64,000 nt of DNA from an uncultured Clostridia bacterium (GCA_947630015.1 CANRFY010000001.1:135894-199893); one strand, 5' to 3'. Positions 35,988 through 46,137 are shown, numbered from the stretch's first letter. Numbers and translations: made by a program. The notes: generated by a model from the sequence alone, not told the origin.

Positions 35988-38114
35988 TCAGCTTATTATA
36001 TTTTTGTAATCATCGAATCCGACGCCCGGGCAGTATGCCTCGATCATCTTGTCGTATGTCAGATTCATGTCGGCAAGGTCGCGCAGTCCCCACTGCGACA
36101 GGCCGACGCCGTGGCCCCATCCCTTTCCGACGAATATGAATTTATCCGTCGAGGACGCAGTCATGACTTTTCTCACCGTGTTGCCGTCGACGCCGACAGT
36201 ATCGCCCGAATTCGGAGTGCTTGGCGTGCCGGTGTCGGGAGTGCCGGTGTCCGGTTTGCCGACCCCTCCGGCGTTCACCTCGATATCCTCGATCTCGCCG
36301 TCCTTTTTGACCGCGCTGTAACTGCCGTCTTCAATATTTGATATGCCGTCGGCTCCGATCACATGGCAGCCGTTAAGATCGACGTCCTGTTCGCCGTCGG
36401 CGGTCAGGACCGTATACGTTCGGCGCGAGCCGTCGTTTGACACAGGCGTCGCCGCCATCGGCTGCGCGCCCTGATCCGTATTCGCGATCGGCGCCGTCTC
36501 GCCCGGGCCGAACGTCGTCAAATATTCGGTATATTCGACGTTTCCCTGTCCGACGACGAAGTTTGCGCTGTTCAGATACTGCAAGAACGCCTTGCGAACC
36601 TTATCGCAGCGCGATATTACGGCCGTGTTGCCGTATATATCCGTTATCGTCACCTTGCTGACGTATGTGGAATTCGATCCCGCGTATGCGTCGATCGTTA
36701 TCGATTCGATATCGCCGCGCAGATTTTCAAGCGGATAGAGATCCTTGTCCCCCGTCGTCTCATATCTCGACGAAAGATACTCGTAAAGCTCTCTCGGTGA
36801 CACCTCCGTCTTCCAGAACGAGTTGGAGTGATGCAGATAATCCTCCCACGGCGTCTGTACGCTGCGGAGCCATTCCACGCTGTTGCCCCAGACATTGCGG
36901 ACGTCGGCGGTGCAGTTGCCGGTGCTTGACGAATAGTACATCTCCGCAAGCGCGCCGCCGTATGTCACGACGATGCCCGCGGTCGACGTCACCGCCGTGC
37001 GGACGTTGTCGTTGACGCGTTCGATCCCGCGATACACCTGCGAATTCGACGTGCCGCATACGTTGAAGCCGTATAAGCTCCAGTATTTATCCATATGCGA
37101 AACGACGTATGTGCGCGCCACGATCGCGAACGCGCGGAGCGTTTCGAGCGGCCAGTCGGCGCTCACCTCGTAAGGGACGACGCCTATGACGTAATCCTCG
37201 AGCGGCGCTATATTCAGAAGCGAAATCCCGTCGCGCGCTCCCTTCGGATAACGCCTGAAGGCGAATACGCCGTCGTAAATGTGCGAGAGGAATTTGAGAT
37301 ATGCGGGCGTGCCGTCTGCGCCGTCGATTGCGTCGAGCGCGAGGCATTCATATGTCTCGGATTTGCCGAGCGTGCGGTACGAGTTCCCGCTGTCATACTC
37401 GAAAAGCGGTTTTGTCGAGTTGTGATCGATCACGATGACGCCCGTGTCGGACGGGGATTTGACCGAAAGCGCGTAATCGCCGTATGCGCTCGATATGTAC
37501 TGGCGCACGGTCTCCATCACCTGCTCCGCGTCGATCTCGGAGAAGAATCCGCCTATTCTGAGCTTGTATTCGCCGTTTACATATGCGGGGACGCACTCGT
37601 AATTGAGCGGTGATACGGCCGAGTTAACGGCGGAGATCGCAGCCGCAAGCTCGTCCCCCGTCGAAAACGACTGATCGAGTTCGAGCCTGTATGCGCCGAC
37701 GTTTGTCGGCGTCGCATCCGTCGGCGTGCGGTACGCGTTGCTCACGGAGTCGAAATAGTAGTTCGCGTCGCAGAGAACGGTCGCCTTTGTGCAGCCTTCA
37801 AGCCGCCAAAGCTCCGAAAACGACTTTTCGTTTATTCCGACGGTCTCAGATCCGACGATGTAGCCGTTTATCGTCGTCGACGTGAGCGCGACGTCGATGC
37901 TGCTGCCGTAGAGCAGTCCGACAGCGACGGAGATATCGCCGTCCGAATCTGTTTCGGCCGCGTGGACCGTAAACAGCGAAACGAGGAAATAAACAGCCGT
38001 ATAAATGCCCGTAACGACCATCATGGCGACGAGTACCCACGCGACGATCCTTATCGCGAGTTTTCTTTTGTCGACGTGACGGCGCTGTTCGTTTTGCGGT
38101 TTATTTGATTTCAT
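35988..38114 (-). CDS. SpoIID/LytB-domain cell-wall protein
   Basis: The 708-residue protein has a cytoplasmic basic N-terminus, one membrane helix (about 22-50), an SPOR-like region around residues 150-210, and a SpoIID core from about 300 (PLEDYVIGVVPYEVSADWP, ARTYVV). The closing motif GKGWGHGVGLSQWG lies near 660. About 170 residues, including a TPDTGTPSTP linker, separate the core from this motif, more than usual. SpoIID enzymes are lytic transglycosylases acting on stem-peptide-free glycan during engulfment; vegetative homologs exist. It overlaps the preceding gene by 14 nt. Confidence 0.88.
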   Translation of the reverse strand: MKSNKPQNEQRRHVDKRKLAIRIVAWVLVAMMVVTGIYTAVYFLVSLFTVHAAETDSDGDISVAVGLLYGSSIDVALTSTTINGYIVGSETVGINEKSFSELWRLEGCTKATVLCDANYYFDSVSNAYRTPTDATPTNVGAYRLELDQSFSTGDELAAAISAVNSAVSPLNYECVPAYVNGEYKLRIGGFFSEIDAEQVMETVRQYISSAYGDYALSVKSPSDTGVIVIDHNSTKPLFEYDSGNSYRTLGKSETYECLALDAIDGADGTPAYLKFLSHIYDGVFAFRRYPKGARDGISLLNIAPLEDYVIGVVPYEVSADWPLETLRAFAIVARTYVVSHMDKYWSLYGFNVCGTSNSQVYRGIERVNDNVRTAVTSTAGIVVTYGGALAEMYYSSSTGNCTADVRNVWGNSVEWLRSVQTPWEDYLHHSNSFWKTEVSPRELYEYLSSRYETTGDKDLYPLENLRGDIESITIDAYAGSNSTYVSKVTITDIYGNTAVISRCDKVRKAFLQYLNSANFVVGQGNVEYTEYLTTFGPGETAPIANTDQGAQPMAATPVSNDGSRRTYTVLTADGEQDVDLNGCHVIGADGISNIEDGSYSAVKKDGEIEDIEVNAGGVGKPDTGTPDTGTPSTPNSGDTVGVDGNTVRKVMTASSTDKFIFVGKGWGHGVGLSQWGLRDLADMNLTYDKMIEAYCPGVGFDDYKNIIS

Positions 38115-38610
38115 AAGAACCCCTTACCATGACGTATGCGATATCAGATGTTACCGTTATCCCGCGTCCGTCTCCGCCTCTCGGGATGAGGATGAGATCG
38201 TTGAGCGTGATCGCCTCCGCGTCGAAGATTTCAATACCCTTTGTAACGTCCGCGACGCCCTGCTTAGTCTCGCCCGTCTTGAACGGCGAGACGACCTTCG
38301 CGTCGCCACGGCGGACGATAAGCTCGACGGAGCTGCCGCTGCTGCCGGAGGCGTAGAGCGTCTGCCCCTTCGTCATCGTCACGACTGTAAACGTCGACGC
38401 GTCCTTTTGATTCGATTCGAGCGACGTCAGCTTGTTCTGGAGTGCGTCTATCTTGGCCTGCATCGCGCTCATCTGCTGATCGAGATATGACTTTGCGACG
38501 AGCGGATCGTTCGTCGACTGATCCGTTCCCGCTGCGAATACGGCAGCGGCGAACAGCACGCACGCCGCGAGAAGCGATATGATCGCGGCTGTCTTTTTCG
38601 TAAGTTTCAT
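38101..38610 (-). CDS. Exported coiled-coil protein of unknown function
   Basis: The 169-residue protein has a signal or anchor helix (about 7-28), a short coiled coil (about 42-68, SYLDQQMSAMQAKIDALQNKL), and a beta-rich C-terminal domain with KGQTLYASGSSGSSVELIVR and LNDLILIPRGGDGRG. The latter resembles a conserved clostridial domain without named function. The ATG at 38610 has AAAGGGTG upstream. It overlaps the SpoIID-like gene, suggesting a joint role in the cell wall. Confidence 0.8.
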   Translation of the reverse strand: MKLTKKTAAIISLLAACVLFAAAVFAAGTDQSTNDPLVAKSYLDQQMSAMQAKIDALQNKLTSLESNQKDASTFTVVTMTKGQTLYASGSSGSSVELIVRRGDAKVVSPFKTGETKQGVADVTKGIEIFDAEAITLNDLILIPRGGDGRGITVTSDIAYVMVRGSYEIK

Positions 38611-38642
38611 GTCTTTCACCCTTTCGTTTTATGCTTTTTTTC

Positions 38643-40877
38643 TCATATCAGTTTCATCTGCGCCGTGCCGGAATCGGCGTCCGACAGCGCTGCTCCCGTC
38701 GACGGGAGCTTTGTTTTGCGGTAGCGTGCCGGATTTTCCGACACGGACGCGGGATCGGCTTTTGCGGATATCACGCGGCCTCCGGCTTTGAGCGTGAATA
38801 TCTGCACGCCCTGCGAGGACCGCGTCGCTTTGACCGGTATGCTCGACGTCGACACGACGAGCGCGCGTCCCGCATCGCTGTACATTATGATATCGAACGG
38901 CTCGCCGTCCTCGACGAACGCCGCCGCGGCGGGCGAGGCGTCGCTGTAAGCACCCGTCAGTCGTCTGCGGTTTGTCTTCGTTTCATACGCGGAAAGCGGG
39001 ATTTTGACGCATTTCCCGTTTTCAAACACGAATACGATGTTTATATCCGGCGAATACTCGTGCAGCGCGCACATATAAAGCGTACCCTCGCCCTCGTCGA
39101 AGTCTAACTTCGACGGGATATAATCGCCGAGCGACGACGCCTTCGACGTGTCGAAATCGCTCATGCGCGATTTATATACCTGAGCCTTGTCCGAGAAGAA
39201 CAGCAGCTCGTCCATATTCTCCGCGTCCGCGGATACGATCACGCTGTCGCCGTCCTTTAGCTTCTGTTCGTCGTTGCCGCGCCATGACTGCATCGTGATC
39301 TTCTTGAAATATCCGCCTCGCGTCATGACGGCCTTGACAGGATAATTGTCGACCGTTTCGACGGGCGCCGAGGCTTTGACCTCGTCTATATGGATCAGCT
39401 CCGTCCGCCTCGGCTGGCCGTATTTTTTCTTGATCTCCGTCAGCTGCTTTATTATCTCGGCTTTAAGCTTCAGCTCGTCGCCGATCACGGCCTTCATCTC
39501 GGCGATCTCGCGTCCGAGAGCTTCGATCTCCTTTATGCGGTTCTGGATGTATTCGCGGTTGAGATTGCGAAGCTTGATCTCGGCGATGAATTCGGCCTGT
39601 ACCTCGTCGATCGAAAATCCCGCCATCAGATTCGGTACCACCATCGCCTCCTCGCGCGTCTCGCGCACGATCTTGATCGCGCGGTCGATGTCGAGCAGGA
39701 TCTTGCCGAGTCCGAGCAGCAGATGAAGCTTTTCCTCCTTGCGCTCGCAGTCGTATGTCAGCTCGCGCCTGTAGCATCCGATCCTGAATCTGATCCATTC
39801 CTTCAAAATCTCGCCGACGCCGAGCTGTCTCGGCGCGCCGTCGATCAGGAGATTGAAATTGCATTTGAACGAATCCTCAAGCGGAGTCAGACGGTAAAGC
39901 TTTTCCATCAAAAGCGGCACGTCTGCCCCTCGCTTTACGTCGATCGCAAGCTTGAAGCCGTCAAGATCGATCTCGTCGCGGAAATCGGTGACCTCGCGCA
40001 ATTTTCCGTCCTTCAACAACTCCGTCAGCTTTTTCAATATAAGCTCGATCGTCGTCGAATACGGAATTTCGAGTATCTCGATGCAGTTGTTCTTTTCGTC
40101 GAATCTGTATTTCGCCCGCAGTCTCACCGACCCTACGCCGGTCTTATAGATGTCGAGCATCTGATCCCTGTCGTAGATGAGCTGTGCGCCGCCCGAGAAA
40201 TCAGGGCCTTTTATGATGTCGAGCAGCTTTTCCGCCGTCGTATTCGGATTTTTCAGTATCGCGATCGTGCCGTCGCATACCTCGGCCAAATTGAACGAGC
40301 ATATATTGGACGCCATTCCGACTGCGATTCCCATGTTGGGATTTACGAGAATATTCGGAAACGATGTCGGCAAAAGCGTCGGTTCCGTCGTGGTGTTGTC
40401 GTAGTTCGGAACCATATCGACGGCGTTTTTGTCGATACCGCGGAATATTTCGGCGCATATTTTTTCGAGGCGCGCGTTCGTGTAACGCGGAGCCGCGAAT
40501 TTCATATCGCTCGAATACTGCTTGCCGAAGCTGCCCTTTGAATCGATCAGCGGATGGAGAAGCGCCGCGTAATCGCGCGTCAGTCGGACGAGAGTTTCGT
40601 ATATCGCCGCGTCGCCGTGCGGATTCAGATGCATCGTATCGCCGACGATCGTCGCGCATTTGACGTAGTCGCCGTTCATCAGTCCGTGGCTGTACATCGT
40701 ATAAAGCAGCTTTCGGTGCGACGGCTTGAAGCCGTCGATCTCCGGTATGGCGCGCGATACGATGACCGTCATGACGTAAGGCATATAGTTCGATTCGATC
40801 GTCTCCGTTATCGGCTGATCGATTATCTCCGCGGGCTTGACCGCGCTTACCTCCGGCGCCTTTTTCTTCTTAGGCAT
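38643..40877 (-). CDS. Type IIA DNA topoisomerase subunit A (ParC-like)
   Basis: The 744-residue protein has the GyrA/ParC breakage-reunion core: RAIPEIDGFKPSHRKLLY, the catalytic Tyr in AAPRYTNARLEK, and FPNILVNPNMGIAVGMA. The C-terminal beta-pinwheel is degenerate and no GyrA box (QRRGGKG) is visible, so a decatenating, topoisomerase IV-like role is favoured over gyrase. No subunit B gene lies next to it. It starts directly at the stop codon of the Sua5-type gene. Confidence 0.88.
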   Translation of the reverse strand: MPKKKKAPEVSAVKPAEIIDQPITETIESNYMPYVMTVIVSRAIPEIDGFKPSHRKLLYTMYSHGLMNGDYVKCATIVGDTMHLNPHGDAAIYETLVRLTRDYAALLHPLIDSKGSFGKQYSSDMKFAAPRYTNARLEKICAEIFRGIDKNAVDMVPNYDNTTTEPTLLPTSFPNILVNPNMGIAVGMASNICSFNLAEVCDGTIAILKNPNTTAEKLLDIIKGPDFSGGAQLIYDRDQMLDIYKTGVGSVRLRAKYRFDEKNNCIEILEIPYSTTIELILKKLTELLKDGKLREVTDFRDEIDLDGFKLAIDVKRGADVPLLMEKLYRLTPLEDSFKCNFNLLIDGAPRQLGVGEILKEWIRFRIGCYRRELTYDCERKEEKLHLLLGLGKILLDIDRAIKIVRETREEAMVVPNLMAGFSIDEVQAEFIAEIKLRNLNREYIQNRIKEIEALGREIAEMKAVIGDELKLKAEIIKQLTEIKKKYGQPRRTELIHIDEVKASAPVETVDNYPVKAVMTRGGYFKKITMQSWRGNDEQKLKDGDSVIVSADAENMDELLFFSDKAQVYKSRMSDFDTSKASSLGDYIPSKLDFDEGEGTLYMCALHEYSPDINIVFVFENGKCVKIPLSAYETKTNRRRLTGAYSDASPAAAAFVEDGEPFDIIMYSDAGRALVVSTSSIPVKATRSSQGVQIFTLKAGGRVISAKADPASVSENPARYRKTKLPSTGAALSDADSGTAQMKLI

Positions 40878-41933
40878 TTAATGTCCGTCCCTTTTTGTGA
40901 CTTTTACAATCGTGTGATCCGCCGCGCGCAGGAGTCTGTTCGATATCGCCGGCAGAAGTCCGCCGCCCGCGTCCGGCGCGTATGTATAAATCGATTCGAG
41001 CATATGGGCCTCGCCGTATTTATCGGCGGCGCGGAGCGCCGCGAACAGCTTTTTCGCGTGTGCGGCAAGATCGTCTTTCCCGCCGAGCGAGATCAGCCGC
41101 CCCGATATGTCGGAAAGCTCCGCCGCGTCCTCGTCAAAGCAGATAAACAGGCATTCCTCGCGTCTCATGCATTCGCGCACAAAATCGATCACGCAGTCCC
41201 GCTCGCCGTCGAGCAGATAAAGCGGCGCGCGCGGCGCGTAATGCTTGTACTTCATCCCGGGCGACATCGGACGCTCGCCGTCCTTCAGCTCATACGCTTC
41301 CTTCACCGTCGACGCCACGCACGAAAGCGCCTCGGCGGTGACTGCGCCCGGCCGCAGTATCGTCACGGAATCGTCGCCGTCGATAAGCGCGACCGTCGAT
41401 TCGAGACCGACGCCGCATTCGCCGCCGTCAATGATGGCGTCGACGCGTCCGTACATATCCTCGACGCAGTGAGCGAACGATGTCGGCGACGGCCGCCCCG
41501 ACAGATTTGCCGACGGCGCAGCCACAGGCACGCCCGCAAGCTCGATGAATCTGTGCGCCGTCGGGTGCGACGGGCATCTTACCCCGACGGTGCCGCCTCC
41601 GGCGGTCACCTCGTCGGGAATTATCGATCGCTTTTTCAAGATCAGCGTGAGAGGTCCGGGCATGAACGCGCGCGCGAGCTTATAATAAAGCTCGTTTGTA
41701 TATGCGAACGATTCCGCGTCCTCCGGCTCCGCGACGTGAACGATCAGCGGATTGTCGTGCGGACGTCCCTTTGCGTCGAACACACCGCCGACGGCTTTGC
41801 CGTCGTATGCGTTCGCGCCGAGTCCGTATACGGTTTCGGTCGGGAATACGACAAGACCGCCGCATCGGAGCAGATTTGCCGCCGATGCGATCGAGCCGTC
41901 GTCGCTTCCGTTGTAGAGCAATGTCTTTTTCAC
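40878..41933 (-). CDS. Threonylcarbamoyl-AMP synthase (Sua5/YwlC type)
   Basis: The 351-residue enzyme makes threonylcarbamoyl-AMP for the t6A modification of tRNA. It has the YrdC domain ([55 protein letters not shown]) followed by the Sua5-specific C-terminal domain. The ATG overlaps the prfA stop (ATGA). The prfA-sua5 adjacency is common in Firmicutes; prmC, often next to prfA, is absent. Confidence 0.94.
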   Translation of the reverse strand: MKKTLLYNGSDDGSIASAANLLRCGGLVVFPTETVYGLGANAYDGKAVGGVFDAKGRPHDNPLIVHVAEPEDAESFAYTNELYYKLARAFMPGPLTLILKKRSIIPDEVTAGGGTVGVRCPSHPTAHRFIELAGVPVAAPSANLSGRPSPTSFAHCVEDMYGRVDAIIDGGECGVGLESTVALIDGDDSVTILRPGAVTAEALSCVASTVKEAYELKDGERPMSPGMKYKHYAPRAPLYLLDGERDCVIDFVRECMRREECLFICFDEDAAELSDISGRLISLGGKDDLAAHAKKLFAALRAADKYGEAHMLESIYTYAPDAGGGLLPAISNRLLRAADHTIVKVTKRDGH

Positions 41934-43003
41934 TTCAGAAAGTCACCGTTTTTGAGTTTTTCCGCCGTGTCGGCGGTTATGAGCGCGTCTATCATTTCGT
42001 CGAGCTGTCCGTTCAGGAACGATTCGAGGCTGTAAAGCGTAAGCCCGATCCTGTGATCTGTCACGCGCCCCTGCGGATAATTGTATGTGCGTATCCGCTC
42101 GCTGCGGTCTCCGGTCCCGACCTGCGACCGCCTGTCGGCGGCGATTTTGCTCTGCTGCTCCGTCCGCTTCATGTCGTAGAGCTTCGCGCGCAAGAGCTTC
42201 ATCGCCCGATCGCGGTTCTTATACTGGCTGCGCTCGTCCTGACATTCGATGACGATCCCCGTCGGCTTGTGTATCAGCCGCACCGCGGATTCCGTCTTGT
42301 TTATGTGCTGGCCGCCCGCGCCGCTCGATTTGATCGTATCAATTTGCAGATCGTTCGGATCGATCTCGACCTCGACCTCCTCCGCCTCCGGCAGAACAGC
42401 CACAGTCGCCGTCGACGTATGGATCCTTCCCTGCGATTCCGTCTCGGGTACGCGCTGGACGCGGTGAACGCCCGATTCAAATTTGAATCTCGAATACGCG
42501 CCCTCGCCCGATATCATAAGCGTGACCTCGCGGTACCCGCCGAGTCCCGTCTCGTTCGCGTTCGCGATCTCGACGCCGAACCGCTTTGATTCGGCGTACA
42601 TCGTGTACATTCTCGACAGTACGGACGCGAACAGCGCCGCCTCGTCGCCTCCGGCTCCGGCGCGAATTTCGATCATGACGTTTTTGTCGTCATTTTCGTC
42701 GCGCGGCAGCAAAAGAACCGTCAACTCTTCCGTAAGCCTTTCGAGGCGTTCTCTGCCTGCCCGTATATCGTCCTGCGCAAGCGCCTCAATCTCGGGGTCG
42801 CCGCAGTCGGCGAGTGCCTCCGACGACGCGATCGCATCCGCGCAAGCCTGATATTCGCGATATTTTCCGATCACGGGCGCAAGCAGCTTCCGTTCCTTTG
42901 AAAGCCTGCGGTACGATTCCATGTCGGAATATGCGTCGGGCGCGGACAGCGCCGATTCGATTTCGGTAAATCGCGCCTCCGCACAGCGGAGCTTATCGAT
43001 CAT
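41930..43003 (-). CDS. prfA: Peptide chain release factor 1
   Basis: The 357-residue factor ends translation at UAA and UAG. The GGQ catalytic loop reads [18 protein letters not shown]. The stop-codon recognition tripeptide is PET within [10 protein letters not shown], the PxT form of RF1 rather than the SPF of RF2. The acidic motif [12 protein letters not shown] is also present. Confidence 0.96.
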   Translation of the reverse strand: MIDKLRCAEARFTEIESALSAPDAYSDMESYRRLSKERKLLAPVIGKYREYQACADAIASSEALADCGDPEIEALAQDDIRAGRERLERLTEELTVLLLPRDENDDKNVMIEIRAGAGGDEAALFASVLSRMYTMYAESKRFGVEIANANETGLGGYREVTLMISGEGAYSRFKFESGVHRVQRVPETESQGRIHTSTATVAVLPEAEEVEVEIDPNDLQIDTIKSSGAGGQHINKTESAVRLIHKPTGIVIECQDERSQYKNRDRAMKLLRAKLYDMKRTEQQSKIAADRRSQVGTGDRSERIRTYNYPQGRVTDHRIGLTLYSLESFLNGQLDEMIDALITADTAEKLKNGDFLK

Positions 43004-43019
43004 ACTTTAATCCTTACTG

Positions 43020-44432
43020 TTATTTGTTGAACGCGACGTGCGCGCGGTATGCCTCGTAGAGATCGGTCTTGGAGATGATCTCGAACGGAGCGTGCATCGA
43101 CAGCACCGGCACGCCGAGATCGATCGTATCGATATTGTGGTTCGCTATGAACATCGCGACAGTTCCGCCGCCGCCCTGATCGACCTTGCCAAGCTCCGCC
43201 GTCTGCCATACGACGCCCGCGTCGTCGAATATTTTGCGCGCCTTATATACCGTTTCCGCGGACGCGTCGTTCGTCCCGCTCTTGCCTCGGCTGCCGGTGA
43301 ATTTAGTCAGCACCACGCCGCTGCCGCATATCGCGCTGTTCTTTATCTCGAATACGTCGGGATAATTCGGATCGTATCCTGCCGCGACGTCGGCGGACAG
43401 GCACATCGAATGCGCTCTGACGATATTTTCATCAGCGCCAAGCGACGCCGAAAGCTCCGCGATTATATCGGCGAGGATGCGGGACTGCATTCCCGTATTG
43501 CCCTCGGAGCCGATCTCCTCCTTGTCGGCGAATATGCACATCGCCGTCTTTTCGGGCGCTTCCAGCTCCGCGACAGCCATAAGTATCGGATATGCGCAGA
43601 CTCTGTCATCGTGGCCGTATGCGCCGATCATGGCGCGGTCAAGTCCGATATCGCGCGATTTGCCTGCCGGCACGACGCACAGCTCCGCCGAGATGAAATC
43701 GTCCTCGACGATGCCGTATTTGTCGTTGAAATATTTGAGAACCGTGAGCTTCACCCTGTCGTCGGGTTCGCTTGTCTTATAAGGATCGTCCTCTGTCGCA
43801 TACGGACGCGACGCGATGAGTATGTTGAGTCCCTCTCCGGTGAACGCGGAATCGAGCGGACGCTGCCCCTGATCCCTGCCAAGATGCGGCAAAAGATCGG
43901 TGATGCAGAACACGGGATCGCCCTCGTCCTCGCCGATCGTGACGTTGACGCATTCGCCGTCCTTCTTCATCACGACGCCGTGCAGCGCCAGCGGGATCGT
44001 CGCCCACTGATATTTGCGGATGCCGCCGTAATAGTGGGTCTTGAAATAGCCGACGCCCGTATTTTCATATATCGTGTGCTGCTTTAAGTCGATGCGCGGC
44101 GAATCGACGTGAGCCGCCGAGATGCGGATACCGTTTTCGATCGGCTCCGAGCCGATCACGAACGCGAGCAGGCATTTTCCGCGATTGCTGTAATAGAGCT
44201 TATCGCCGGCTTTGACCTTTGCGCCCATCTCATATGCGGAGAATCCGTGAGCCTCGAGGATCTTGATCCCCTCCGCGACTGCCTCGCGCTCCGTCTTTGC
44301 ATGGTCGATGAATTCCGCGTAGCCGCGCGCGAATTCGTAGGCTTTGGCGACGCCCGCCTCGCCCTCAAGCTCATATGCGCTCTTTTTCGTGTAAAAGAGC
44401 TTTTCCTTCAGTTCCTTCGTCTTATCAGACAT
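43020..44432 (-). CDS. M18-family aminopeptidase
   Basis: The 470-residue metallopeptidase has the M18 metal ligands: AAHVDSPR, the aspartate-containing GHDDRVCAYPILMA, the EE pair in FADKEEIGSEGNTG, and HAPFEI near the C-terminus. Such dodecameric enzymes release N-terminal residues, often acidic or neutral, in the cytoplasm. There is no signal peptide. It lies between prfA and a lytic transglycosylase. Confidence 0.93.
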   Translation of the reverse strand: MSDKTKELKEKLFYTKKSAYELEGEAGVAKAYEFARGYAEFIDHAKTEREAVAEGIKILEAHGFSAYEMGAKVKAGDKLYYSNRGKCLLAFVIGSEPIENGIRISAAHVDSPRIDLKQHTIYENTGVGYFKTHYYGGIRKYQWATIPLALHGVVMKKDGECVNVTIGEDEGDPVFCITDLLPHLGRDQGQRPLDSAFTGEGLNILIASRPYATEDDPYKTSEPDDRVKLTVLKYFNDKYGIVEDDFISAELCVVPAGKSRDIGLDRAMIGAYGHDDRVCAYPILMAVAELEAPEKTAMCIFADKEEIGSEGNTGMQSRILADIIAELSASLGADENIVRAHSMCLSADVAAGYDPNYPDVFEIKNSAICGSGVVLTKFTGSRGKSGTNDASAETVYKARKIFDDAGVVWQTAELGKVDQGGGGTVAMFIANHNIDTIDLGVPVLSMHAPFEIISKTDLYEAYRAHVAFNK

Positions 44433-44464
44433 GATGTCATTTCCTTTCTGTTTCTCTATATTCG

Positions 44465-45043
44465 TTACGGTTGATAGTACAACCGTCTGTAAACGTCAGC
44501 CGCTTTCCCGACCGATTTCACAAATCCCTCCGTCTCGGGATAAGGGATCGCGTCGAGGACCTCGCCGTCGCGGGAATATTTGCCGTCCGCGAGCCATTCG
44601 TCGACCGTATTCGGGCCGGCGTTGTACGCCGCCCACGCCGTTTCCCAGCGCAGATAGCGCTGATACAAATATTGCAGATAATATGTGCCGTACTTGATAT
44701 TCGTATTCGGGTCGTAAAGCATACCCGTTTCATACGATTCGTCGTTGATGCGCGTCAGCCACGCGAACGTATCGGGCATGAGCTGCATCAGTCCGATCGC
44801 GCCGTCCTCCGAGACGGCGGAGCTGTCGAAATCGCTCTCCGTCTTTATGACCGCGTAAATTATATATTCAGGCACGCCGTATTCGCGTGAATAGTACGAT
44901 ACAGCGTCGGCGTAATCCTGCGGATGCGACGCTCGATCCATCCTGTCCATGATGCGGCTGATCCAGATACCGGACAGTATCGACAGCGTCACGATCACTA
45001 CTACGGCAACGCTTCGCAAAAGCGCCTTTTTCAGTTTGCTCAA
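44465..45043 (-). CDS. Membrane-anchored lytic transglycosylase (SLT domain)
   Basis: The 192-residue protein has one N-terminal membrane anchor (about 10-32) and a GH23 SLT domain with catalytic Glu in VIKTESDFD, then AIGLMQLMP and AAYNAGPN. It cleaves glycan strands, leaving 1,6-anhydro ends, outside the cell. It is 18 nt after coaE. Size and layout resemble clostridial Slt proteins near coaE and polA. Confidence 0.93.
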   Translation of the reverse strand: MSKLKKALLRSVAVVVIVTLSILSGIWISRIMDRMDRASHPQDYADAVSYYSREYGVPEYIIYAVIKTESDFDSSAVSEDGAIGLMQLMPDTFAWLTRINDESYETGMLYDPNTNIKYGTYYLQYLYQRYLRWETAWAAYNAGPNTVDEWLADGKYSRDGEVLDAIPYPETEGFVKSVGKAADVYRRLYYQP

Positions 45044-45061
45044 CTCCTCATATCCGCCGCG

Positions 45062-45658
45062 TCAACCGCCGACGGCGCTTCTATAAAACGACCTCACGCG
45101 GCAGAGAAACGCCGCCTTGTCTTCCCCGTTCTCTATTATATAACCGCAGAGGCGGATCAATTCCTCGTCCGTTATCTGAGAATCTATCCGCGCCCCGGCG
45201 TCATTTTCCGATATCCCGTCGCGCGCCGTTATCCTTGCTATGCGCAGCTTTCGCGGAGCCGTTATGCCGACGGTAATATCGCACATACGGTCAAATCCCG
45301 ATTCAAACAGGAGCGGCGCGTCGATCACGACGGCGTCGGCGCCGGAGCTTTTATACTCTGCGAGTCTGCGTTCCGTTTCGGTTCTTATATGGGCGTGCGC
45401 GATCTCGTTTAGGCGTCCCCGCGCCTCGGCGTCGGAAAACACTATCGCGCCGAGCGACCTTCTGTCGAGTCCGCCGTCGGGGGCGACGGCGGCGCGTCCG
45501 AATTCGCGCGCTATATCGGCAAGGCAATTGGAACCCGCAACGCATATCTCGCGGTAGACGCGATCCGTATCAATTATGCGCGCGCCGAGCGCTTCCATCG
45601 CGGCGCAGGCCGTCGTTTTGCCGGAACCGCTGCCGCCGCACAAGCCGATAATTTTCAT
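45062..45658 (-). CDS. coaE: Dephospho-CoA kinase
   Basis: The 198-residue kinase catalyses the last step of coenzyme A synthesis. The P-loop is GLCGGSGSGKTTA; DTDRV and the DAPLLFESG lid segment follow. The start is the ATG at 45658, preceded by an in-frame GTG. It is the first gene of the 36-45.7 kb minus-strand block; no clear promoter was found immediately upstream. Confidence 0.94.
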   Translation of the reverse strand: MKIIGLCGGSGSGKTTACAAMEALGARIIDTDRVYREICVAGSNCLADIAREFGRAAVAPDGGLDRRSLGAIVFSDAEARGRLNEIAHAHIRTETERRLAEYKSSGADAVVIDAPLLFESGFDRMCDITVGITAPRKLRIARITARDGISENDAGARIDSQITDEELIRLCGYIIENGEDKAAFLCRVRSFYRSAVGG

Positions 45659-45846
45659 CACTTAAAGCGAAATCTCCCCGAAAGGCGCGTTCGCGCCGAC
45701 GTTTTTCGCGATTTTATGCATCTGCATATGTATTATACAACAGAGATTTTGATTTTGCAATAGGCAACCGTCAAAAATTACGAGATTATGCAAAAATTTC
45801 ATCTGCTGCGGGCATATTTCGCATTTGCTACCGCGAGCGGCGGGAG

Positions 45847-45969
45847 GCGAAACTCAAAGCTGTCTCGCGAACTGATCGCAGTGACTAGGCTTTGAACCAA
45901 GTTTGGAGCCTTCGGTTCCGCTTCGAGTTTCGCGCCGCGAAACTCAAAGCTGTCTCGCGAGCTGATCGC
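45847..45969. repeat. Paired 33-nt direct repeats with a tRNA-like fragment between
   Basis: A 33-nt sequence occurs at 45847-45879 and 45937-45969 with a single mismatch. Between them the minus strand reads GGTTCAAAGCCTAGTCACT, which aligns with the T-arm and 3' acceptor strand of the adjacent tRNA-Pro (GGTTCAAGTCCAGTCACT). An inverted repeat GAGTTTCGC/GCGAAACTC lies at 45925-45945. No gene is seen from 45662 to 46008. It looks like debris of a past insertion or duplication at the tRNA 3' end. Confidence 0.6.
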
Positions 45970-45974
45970 GCAGA

Positions 45975-46008
45975 AACAAAAAAGGGACGCTGTGCGTCCC
46001 TTTTTGTT
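45975..46008 (-). terminator. Intrinsic terminator of tRNA-Pro
   Basis: GGGACGC and GCGTCCC with a 3-nt loop, followed on the minus strand by TTTTTTGTTTC, directly after the tRNA 3' end. Confidence 0.88.
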
Positions 46009-46081
46009 TCTGAGTGACTGGACTTGAACCAGCGGCCTCTACCACCCCAAGGTAGCGCGCTACCAACTGCGCCACACCCAG
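46009..46081 (-). tRNA. tRNA-Pro (anticodon GGG)
   Basis: The 73-nt cloverleaf has acceptor strands CTGGGTG and CACTCAG, a D-arm with GCGCAGTTGGTAGCGC, an anticodon stem CTACC/GGTAG with loop TTGGGGT (anticodon GGG), and the T-loop GGTTCAAGTCC. Discriminator is A. CCA is not encoded. A consensus promoter and a terminator bracket it as a single-gene unit. Confidence 0.92.
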
Positions 46082-46108
46082 TTATATGCGCTCCCTGCGC
46101 GCTTGTGT

Positions 46109-46137
46109 ATTCTAACACAACGGCGGATGAAAGTCAA
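46109..46137 (-). promoter_or_regulatory. Sigma-A promoter of tRNA-Pro
   Basis: TTGACT and TAGAAT on the minus strand with a 17-nt spacer; the tRNA 5' end is 28 nt downstream of the -10. Confidence 0.82.
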
